This document shows, piece by piece, positions 56,863 to 64,000 of a stretch of 64,000 nt of DNA; the first letter of the stretch is position 1, and every line of letters begins with the position of its first letter. The translations under genes were made by a program, and so were the position numbers. The DNA is from Synaphobranchus kaupii. Lineage: Eukaryota > Chordata > Actinopteri > Anguilliformes > Synaphobranchidae. The stretch covers positions 54,120,157 to 54,184,156 of the forward strand of contig CM056381.1 of NCBI GenBank assembly GCA_029718625.1, read 5' to 3'. The notes under the pieces were generated by a model that worked only from the letters and a program-made list of their open reading frames with translations, made no database searches and was not told the DNA's origin.

Positions 56863-58384
56863 TGTAACGTTCCGTTCCCCTCCTGTCCTTCTCCGCGTTT
56901 TCCTGTTTTCCCTCCGTGTCATGTTGGATTCCCCTGTCCATGTTTTCCCATTTGCTGCAGGCTGGGCGTTTCCCTTCTGTTTGTTTCTCGGTTTCCTACT
57001 TTGGTTTCCACCTATCGCTTTCCCTGCTCTTGGCTTTCTTTCCGCACCTGGTTTATTGTCAATCACACTCAGTTACATTCCTCACGTGTTCGCCTTTGTT
57101 TTCTATTTTCACTCCCCTACTTAAACCCCCGGCTGGCTGCTAGTCGGCGCCAGTTCGTTGTCTAAACTACGTTGTGTGTTCCTGGGCTTCTGGTTATTGT
57201 ACGAGAGTGCTGTATGCTTGGTTGCGAACCTAACCCGTCAGCTTACTGTCATTCTACCCTCCGGTCTGGTTACTATTCTGCCCTATCATTTACTGCATGC
57301 TTTGCTGCTAACCTGTCTCCCTCTAACTACCAGCTGTTCCTGCCTGCACCAGTCTGTAGCTGTTAGTCCGTGTGTTTGTGTGTTACGGTGCCTCCAACTC
57401 CAGCTCGCAGCACGGCCGCAGTGGGGTGTCTGCCTCGCTATCCTGCAGTGGTTCCTGTCCGGCCAAGGCGAATCCCTTTGCCGCGGTTACGGTCCCAGGT
57501 TCCGCAGCAAACCAGCTACCTCCACCGGCTCCAGCTGAGCCCCGCCACACAGTTCCACCCTGCCGGGCGCTGCCGGCTACCTACCTCAGTATCCAGTCCC
57601 GTACCAGCTGAACCTCCCGGTCCAGTTCCAGTCCAGTTCCGGTGCTTCGTGCACCTCCAGTTTAAAGTCCAGTTCCGGCTTGGAACAATCCTGTTGTTCC
57701 TGCTGTCCAGTTCCAGTTGGACCTCCCGGTCCAGTTCCAGTCCAGTTCCGGTGCTACGAGCACCTCCAGTTTAAAGTCCAGTTCCGGCTTGGAACAGATC
57801 CTGTTGTTCCTGCCGTCCAGTTCCAGTTGGACCTCCCGGTCCAGTTCCAGTCCAGTTCCGGTGCTACGTGCACCTCCAGTTTAAAGTCCAGTTCCGGTTT
57901 GGAACAATCCTGTTGTTCCTGCTACCCAGTTCCAGTTGGACCTCCCGGTCCAGTTCCGGTCCAGTTCCGGTGCTACGTGCACCTCCCGTTTAAAGTCCAG
58001 TTCCGGTTTGGAACAATCCTGTTGTTCCGGCTGTCCCGTTCCAGTTGGACCTCCCGGTCCAGTTCCAGTCCAGTTCCGGTGCTACGTGCACCTCCAGTTT
58101 AAAGTCCAGTTCCGGTTTGGAACAAACCCGCCTACTCCGTGGTCCAGTTCCTGAGTGGACCTCCGGTCCAGTACAGTTCAGTTCCGGCTTTGAACTCACC
58201 TCCTGTACTCAAGTCCAGCTCCGGCTTGGAGCAGTTCGTATTGAACTTTCTCACCCTGTATATTACTGTGTCTTATCTTTCTGTACAGCTTTGGGACTAC
58301 CCCAAAGCTTAATAAAAACCCCTTGCTGTGAAATCTGCCTCCTGGTCGTTGCACTTGGGTCCAGCCCGTATTTGGTTCGTAACA
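56863..58384 (+). mobile_element. 3' LTR (1522 bp)
   Basis: Same start and end as the 5' LTR. It differs by an extra 18-bp stretch near 57552, an extra 18-bp stretch in the last minisatellite unit (near 58045), and scattered substitutions. Its minisatellite runs from 57613 to about 58120. Confidence 0.95.
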
Positions 58385-58389
58385 GATAT

Positions 58390-59991
58390 GTTAGTTACCT
58401 ACTGAGACTACTTCACTGAACAATGTATAATATTATTTTGACTAGCAGAAAAAAGCACAGGTAGGAAAGCAGGCCCGGTTCTAGACTGCTTTGATTGGGG
58501 GGGGGGGGGGGGGGGGGGGTATATGAAATTTTGAGCCTTTTAAAACTAATTTCCTGCATTTCTACACAACCTCACACAGGGTATTTTCTAAAATAAAATG
58601 TTTTATTTATTAACATTTTGAAGAAGTTTTTTTTTTTTTTCAAAGCCCTAGGCGAGATTTGAGATGCATGCTTTCATATAAATCTAAAGCCATGATGGGT
58701 TAATCCGTACATTATTGGATAAGATAGTGGATAATTATATTTTTAGTATATATTTTTTTCAACAAATAGGCTACCTTTTTTTTTAGTTCTGTGACTCACA
58801 ATCTGTTAATTTTGTACACATTCCTGCATGCTACATGAGATCAGTCTTCTGTTTGTTTCCAAAAAAAACCCACCTACAATCCATATCAACAGCCGATGTA
58901 ATGGTAACCAGGTTTTTTTTCGCCCATGCAACATGATGCGGCGGAAGGCCCAAGTATATCCATCTGCAGACTGCAGGCGCTCACGGAACGCCCCTTCTCA
59001 CGGAACGCCTCTTCTCACGGAACGCCTCTTCTCACGGAACGCCTCTTCTATGGGAACGCCTTTTCATACGTCACGTCACTCAGAGGTCGTCCTCAGACAA
59101 CTTTATTGTCTAGATGGGCTGTTCATGATTGCGTTAGAGCAAATCAGTATAAAAGTGTTGTTTTAATGTTCAAGTAAACCTTGTAGGAGTGCAGGGAAAC
59201 AAAAACGGAGCAAGTCATTTTGTTTGTTGCAAAGCTATTTCGGAACTCCTTTGTAATACTTTTACAAACAGACCGTTAAAATATTATTTCCATGGCTCCG
59301 TGTGTTAACGTTACAAACGATTGACAACTCGGGTGCAGCCGAGTTACGTCACACACGCGACTCTTTTTAAATAGAATTTAAAGTGTATTAAATAGACGTA
59401 CTTCAACTAAGGTTTAAGGATGTATGGTTAATGTTAGTTGTCAACGTTAACAAAGTATCCAATTAACCTTTCATTAGTTACCAGTAGTAGTAACAAATCT
59501 ATTCTTAATGTATTTTATCCAAACAGGCTAATACCAAATACACAACCTAACAAATAGCAGGCTAATAAAATTATCAAAACAGGGATTAAACTTAGTTGAG
59601 TATTTTTTTGTGTTCTTATATTGGCATTAAATAATGCAGCTGTTATTAATTGCTTGTAGATTCAAGTTACCATTAATTCATGATTTCTAAATATTGCAGC
59701 ATGAGCTAAACTGAACAATACAGTACTTTAATGGTTCATCATTTCAATAAGGGTAGAGAATTGACTCAACCTTGAGTAGGGTATAACTGGGCACCAAAAT
59801 GGGAGAGAGAAAAAAAACAGGAAGCTGAGGCTAGAGGCAGGGAGGAACCACCATGGCGAGGCACGGCTGGTTAGGGTGGCGAAGTGATCTTTCACTCGCA
59901 AGGCAGATTTTTCATCTTTTAATCAGCCACTCTCATGTGGAAGCGATTAGCTGGACCAGGGGTCGTAACAAATAGATTTTATATATATATA
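58390..59991. other. Intergenic; poly-G at 58497-58519 and a 17-bp minisatellite at 58979-59057
   Basis: About four to five CTCACGGAACGCCTCTT units stand head to tail at 58979-59057. They end in a degenerate unit. A homopolymer G run precedes. No gene was supported. Confidence 0.6.
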
Positions 59992-61522
59992 CACTACTCA
60001 CAAAAAGTTAGGGATATTCGGCTTTCGGGTGAAATTTCAGGATGAACCTAAAATGCACTATAACCTTTACAGGTGAAATTAATTTGACCTTCTCTAAACT
60101 TTTGAATGCACATGTCCAACTATTCAATGTTTCAGTACTTTTTGCACAACTTGCTGTTCTCTAACAAGGAGCTGAACGGCAAAATTCACAACAGGTGTTT
60201 GATCCATGAATCGACCAATAAATTTCCTGGTTCAATTAGAATTGGTATTTAAACAGTCCTCTTCATCATGCTGTTCACATTTTGACATCATGAGACCAAG
60301 ACGACACCTAACAATTGATCAACAGTACCTCGCCATTGCGAGGCTTCAAACAGGATGTTCTCAGAGGGAAGTGGCCACTGAGCTTAGAGTGTCACAGAGT
60401 GTCATCAGCAGGTTGCAACAGAGATACAGAGAGACTGGAAGAGTCACAGAAAGGCATAGAAGTGGACGTCCTTTGGCCACATCCCACACTGATGACCGCT
60501 TCATTGTGAACAGTGCCCTGCGGAACCGGATGATGAATGCCACTCAACTCCAGGCACATTTAAGGGAGGTGAGAGGCACCCAAGTGTCACGTCAGACCAT
60601 TCGAAACCGTTTACATCAGCGTGGTCTGCGTGCTAGACGACCTGCAAGGGTACCTGACCACACCACCAGGCACAGGCGTCATCGTCTTGCATGGGCCAGG
60701 GAGCATTTATGCTGGACGAGGGACCAGTGGGCCTCAGTGCTGTTCTCTGATGAAAGTCGATTCACGTTGAGCAGAAATGATGGCCGCCAACGATGTTGGA
60801 GACGTCAAGGAGAGCGCTATGCATCAACCACTGTTGTCACCAGACAACCCTTTGGTGGTGGCGGTGTTACAGTGTGGGCAGGTGTGTCTAGTCAATACAG
60901 AACTGCCCTACACTTTGTGAATGGTACAGTGACAAGCCCATACTACCTGAATAACATCATTAATCCAGTCATTGTGCCCCTGCATGAACAACACAGGCCT
61001 AATTTCATCTTCATGGACGACAATGCTCCAGCTCATCGAGGTCGCATCATTAGGGAAAGGCTGCTGGAGACTGGGTTACCTCAAATGGAGTGGCCTGCAC
61101 TTTCTCCAGACCTGAATCCCATAGAAAACCTATGGGATCAGCTGACTCACCGTGTAGAGGCTCGTAACTCTGTACCCCAGAACCTCAATGACCTGAGGGC
61201 CGCCCTTCAAGAAGAGTGGGATGCCATGCCTCAGCAGACAATAAGTCGACTTGTGAACAGCATGAGACGTCGTTGTCAAGCTGTAATTGATGCTCAAGGG
61301 CACATGACAAGTTATTGAGACATTGACATTTTTGTTGTGGTATACCCACCACTGTTGTTGGCTTTTGTTTCAATAAATTGTTTGAGATGAGGAAATCACC
61401 ATTGCATGCTTCTACTTAAATGCCCTACTTTCATGATACGTATAATATCACTGTAGCGTGAACTTACATTTTCCATAAATTTCACCCGAAAGCCAAATAT
61501 CCCTAACTTTTTGTGAGTAGTG
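59992..61522 (+). mobile_element. Intact Tc1 transposon, copy 2 (1531 bp)
   Basis: Same 1531-bp length and TIRs (CACTACTCACAAAAAGTTAG) as copy 1, with TA on both sides, inserted in an AT run. Oriented opposite to copy 1 and about 32 kb away. Confidence 0.94.
60290..61318 (+). CDS. Tc1-family DD34E transposase, copy 2
   Basis: 342 aa from the Met at 60290, which lies about 40 bp after a TATTTAAA box (60246-60253). An upstream in-frame Met at 60206 would precede that box. Two N-terminal helix-turn-helix modules and the catalytic triad ([24 protein letters not shown]; 34 residues between the second Asp and Glu) are all present. The conserved SDESRF is retained, whereas copy 1 has Ile at the fourth position. 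Six residues differ between the two proteins. AATAAA follows the stop by about 50 bp. This copy looks the more likely of the two to be active. Confidence 0.93.
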   Translation: MRPRRHLTIDQQYLAIARLQTGCSQREVATELRVSQSVISRLQQRYRETGRVTERHRSGRPLATSHTDDRFIVNSALRNRMMNATQLQAHLREVRGTQVSRQTIRNRLHQRGLRARRPARVPDHTTRHRRHRLAWAREHLCWTRDQWASVLFSDESRFTLSRNDGRQRCWRRQGERYASTTVVTRQPFGGGGVTVWAGVSSQYRTALHFVNGTVTSPYYLNNIINPVIVPLHEQHRPNFIFMDDNAPAHRGRIIRERLLETGLPQMEWPALSPDLNPIENLWDQLTHRVEARNSVPQNLNDLRAALQEEWDAMPQQTISRLVNSMRRRCQAVIDAQGHMTSY

Positions 61523-61970
61523 TATATATATATATATATATAAAATACACACACACACACACACACAGAGCAAATCTCTTTTCAAGTTGTATGACATGTT
61601 CGATAATAAAATGTTTTCTTGTTTCATAACAAGAAAACAAAGTGCTTCAGCAAAAAACAAAACTGAATTATTTACAGTGAATGGATAACAATATACAAAA
61701 CATCAAAACATAGCAAGTTATTATTACTATAATATAAAAATTGTAATAAGATTACAAAACAAAATTCAAAAAATAGAGAGTGGATCTCTTTTCAAGTACT
61801 ATAGCACAACGTGATACTATATATATAAGATTTATTTAGTGAATGGATAACAATATACAACATAAAAAGAATCAGAACATAGTAAGTTATTATTATTATA
61901 AAGATTGTAATAACAGAAAAAATATAAACAGGATGTTTTTTTTGTTTTTTTTAAAGATTTTATTAAATTT
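61523..61970. repeat. (AT)n, (CA)n and a 162-bp tandem duplication
   Basis: AT and CA runs occupy 61523-61567. AGTGAATGGATAACAATATA at 61676 recurs at 61838, and each copy is followed by AACATAG.AAGTTATTATTA. GATCTCTTTTCAAGT also recurs near 61571 and 61784. Confidence 0.65.
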
Positions 61971-62420
61971 TTTTTGACAACAAAGCAGGTTGTCCTGGTG
62001 TTGGTGGAGAGGCACAACGTCACTTGCCACTTGCCACAGTCTGGGGGGGGGGGGGGGAGCCAAAAGGAACAGAAGAGAATAAAAACAGTTAATAATGGGT
62101 GAGCAAACAGTTTGGGTCCAACAAATGCACAGTAAAGTAGTGGACAGCACTGCTATTGATAGCACAGTGAACTAGGAAATAGAGAAATGTGTGAGTGAAG
62201 ACAATATCAAGTAAGCAAATAGTATAAAACCTTGCCTTCTTGGAGCTTTATGTAGCCCACTCCTCCATGCAGGACTGTGAGCACAGCCCTGCATATTTTG
62301 GCTCAGAGTAGAACCCCTGGCAAATCCCTCTTCTTCCGTCACCGAAATATCCTACAAGTCGGACATAAAACAAAGGGATGCACAAAAATACTAGTGTCAA
62401 TTCTTAATTAAAGGCTTTAA
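61971..62420. other. No supported gene; poly-G at 62043-62056
   Basis: T-rich and G-run low-complexity sequence followed by unremarkable DNA. Confidence 0.45.
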
Positions 62421-62421
62421 A

Positions 62422-62670
62422 CTCAACTGGGACTGGTTACAGCCCATATCTGATGATTTTAAAACATACTGTAACTCTATTAATCTAATTCAGTTGATAA
62501 ATTTGCCTACTCGCCCTAATCTTAAACATACAGAGAGATCTACACTAATTGATTTGATTTTGACTAATGTTCCTTATACATACTCTGCTACTGGTGTCTT
62601 CTGTAATGATTAAAGTGACCACGGTGCTGTTGTTGCTATTAGAAATACTAAGATCCCTAAGACAAAACCA
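62422..62670 (+). pseudogene. LINE endonuclease fragment
   Basis: The plus strand reads LNWDWLQPISDDFKTYCNS, INLIQLINLPTRPNLKH, STLIDLILTNVPYTYSATG, then a TAA at 62611 and SDHGAVVAIRNTKIPKTKP. This is the C-terminal half of a fish LINE AP-endonuclease (SDH catalytic motif). It resembles the family of the 38-39 kb LINE, but that link is inferred. Confidence 0.7.
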
Positions 62671-63201
62671 TGCCTTTTTTTTTTTGCACCGGATTTGAAG
62701 ATGAATGTTTTCGCTTTATGTGCGTTTTAAGGTTTTTTTTATTCAAACGCAAATTGCAAAAACAGCAGGTGGCTTGGGTTTGCCTTGATCGGAGCACCTT
62801 TAAAGTAGAAGAATGGCTGGGGACTGCAGGGAGGTTGGTGGTTGTAGAGAAGCTTGGGTTTGCAGGACAGCTGGAAGTTGGAGACAAGGTTACTGTTGAG
62901 GGGCTTGGGGTTGGAGGCAGGTTGATGGTTGGAGGCAAGGTTACTGTAGAGGGGCTTGGGGTTGCCGGACGGCAGGAGGTTGGAGGCAAGGTTACTGTAG
63001 AGGGGCTTAGGGTTGCAGGCAGGTTGATGGTTGAAGAGAGGCTGGGGGTTGTAGAAGGGCTGGTGACTGTAGGAGGGCTGGAGAGGCATTTATCAAGATG
63101 TGCAATGAAACCTTTCTTGGTGATAATTATTTTGGGGCAATAACAGCAGTGGTAGTGGCTGCTGCCCACACAGCTTAGACTGCACTTCTATATGGAATAG
63201 C
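62657..63201 (-). CDS. C2H2/C2HC zinc-finger protein exon with a Pro/Ser/Thr-rich repeat linker
   Basis: The minus strand encodes a first finger HYHCCYCPKIIITKKGFIAH ending LDKC, then four or so 17-residue units of the TPSPSTVTLPPT type (encoded by a 51-bp minisatellite at about 62850-63075), then a second finger CCFCNLRLNKKNLKTHIKRK followed by H, and stops at 62657. A strong acceptor (TTTTTGTTTTTGTTTTTAAG) precedes 63201 and is in phase with the upstream exon donor. However, that start places a TAG at 63188-63190, before the fingers. A later AG at 63188 would avoid it but breaks phase. So the exon is either a pseudogene or spliced differently from my model. DNA binding is inferred. Overlaps the edge of the LINE fragment on the other strand. 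Confidence 0.5.
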
Positions 63202-63903
63202 CTTAAAAACAAAAACAAAAACAAAATATCACATATACATGAACAGAATACATATACATATCACATATACATGAAGAATGCATGAATATTAGAAGATAAA
63301 TAAAATAAACAAAACTAAATCAAATAGGCACAAGAAGTGCCAATTCAGCAGTATTGAAGAAAAGAAAATATGCATATTGGCATTGGTTTGCATAGCACAT
63401 TCACCTAGATATAGGGACATTGTTGCACACAAATAATGTCTATGAGCTGTTAAGTGATTGTGTGATATCATAGTAATAGTTGTAGCAAAAACAATTACAC
63501 ATTCCTATGGTAACAACAAGGTTTCTACACAATCTATAAAAGGGGACCAACTAATTATAAACTTTTTCCGAGACCTGATATTGTTATGTTTAAGCTCTTC
63601 TAATGGCAATAATAAAAGCACATCCTTAACCCAGTCTATGAAGGAGGGGGGGCAGGGGTGAGGGGGGGATATCTGTTCCTCCCATGAACTACTCAGAGAA
63701 CGTGTGTCCTAGAGTGTAAAATATCACTTCTATAAATGAATGCTATGGTTAAACTGACAATAAGCCATTTCCTCCTCAACACTTCAACAAGTAGCCCATC
63801 AAATGCAGTGATTTGTTGACTTTATTATAATATTAGAAATCTAATTAGATATTCAACACTCTTATTTATTTAATACTGTTAATACACAAAATATTAAGGT
63901 TAC
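63202..63903. other. Putative intron of the zinc-finger gene
   Basis: AT-rich, with a CATATACATATCACATATAC duplication near 63230-63275. No other feature. Confidence 0.4.
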
Positions 63904-64000
63904 CTCCATGTTTGACTGAAGACTTGTGGGTCTGTAGGTGGGCCACCATATTGGGGTATTCCCCCACCCTTGGACAAAAAGGGCATTTGTAGCCATGATC
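63904..64000 (-). CDS. Zinc-finger exon, cut by the window end
   Basis: The minus strand reads DHGYKCPFCPRVGEYPNMVA, then HLQTHKSS and VKHG, a C2H2 finger (CPFC then HLQTH). It ends at a G/GTAACC donor (63902-63903). The exon continues beyond 64000. It probably belongs to the same gene as 62657-63201, which shares the strand and finger type. Confidence 0.55.

Larger units (their letters stand above)
51022..58389 (+). mobile_element. Complete Gypsy chromodomain LTR retrotransposon with GATAT target duplication
   Basis: The element is 51027-58384 (7358 bp), with GATAT at 51022-51026 and 58385-58389. Order: 5' LTR, primer-binding site, gag, pol (protease, RT, RNase H, integrase, chromodomain), polypurine tract, 3' LTR. 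The LTRs differ mainly by two 18-bp length changes and a few substitutions, so the insertion is recent. One stop codon early in gag is the only lesion I see. Confidence 0.95.

Noticed and set aside
58979..59057. CRISPR-like array of short repeats
   Set aside because: Head-to-tail 17-bp units with no spacers, in a vertebrate genome: a minisatellite.

Overview
The window is nuclear DNA from a ray-finned (teleost-like) fish. It is AT-rich, has intron-sized spacing between exons, long (CA)n/(GT)n runs, L2-clade LINEs with (ATT)n tails, Tc1, PIF/Harbinger and hAT elements with their small derivatives, and Gypsy chromodomain LTR elements. No bacterial-type operon, rRNA, CRISPR array or genuine tRNA gene was seen. 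I cannot name the species.

Layout. 0-8 kb: a Harbinger-type MITE (252-1213), a second TIR element (1655-2249), tandem repeats, and a decayed THAP-plus-DDE transposase gene on the minus strand (3894-5658) whose three exons can be traced; then duplicated tRNA-like units (6.7-7.25 kb). 8-11.5 kb: small inverted-repeat elements, a 775-bp foldback, and three phase-compatible exons of a host-like SAM-domain gene (SAMD3-like, minus strand, 10079-11424). 12-22 kb: stacked debris made of solo LTRs (one with a perfect 5-bp target duplication and a SINE inside), Tc1 remnants, Gypsy pol fragments, and a 1.86-kb TIR element that splits an LTR. 22.2-27.4 kb: a TIR element carrying a broken minus-strand Gypsy chromovirus. 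27.7-32.9 kb: a minus-strand L2 LINE whose 3' tail is split by an intact Tc1 transposon. 32.9-43 kb: two candidate unidentified host exons (plus strand), a Tc1 deletion derivative encoding only a DNA-binding domain, a second LINE cut by a TTAA-flanked MITE, a THAP pseudogene and a long (CA)n tract. 44.2-47.9 kb: a hAT-like element with three further nested insertions. 49.4-50.5 kb: a hAT MITE and a SINE. 51.0-58.4 kb: a complete, young Gypsy chromodomain LTR retrotransposon with GATAT target duplication. 60.0-61.5 kb: a second copy of the intact Tc1, in the opposite orientation. 62.4-64 kb: a LINE endonuclease fragment and minus-strand C2H2 zinc-finger exons.

How it fits together. Most of the coding capacity is selfish DNA. 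Two systems look recent and possibly functional: the twin 1531-bp Tc1 elements (TIRs, TA duplications and full DD34E transposases) and the LTR element (near-identical LTRs, intact pol, self-primer/PBS complementarity of 11 nt). The rest are fossils, and clean target-site duplications let the order of insertion be read. Host genes are represented by the SAMD3-like exons, the terminal zinc-finger exons and, tentatively, two exons around 34 and 36 kb.
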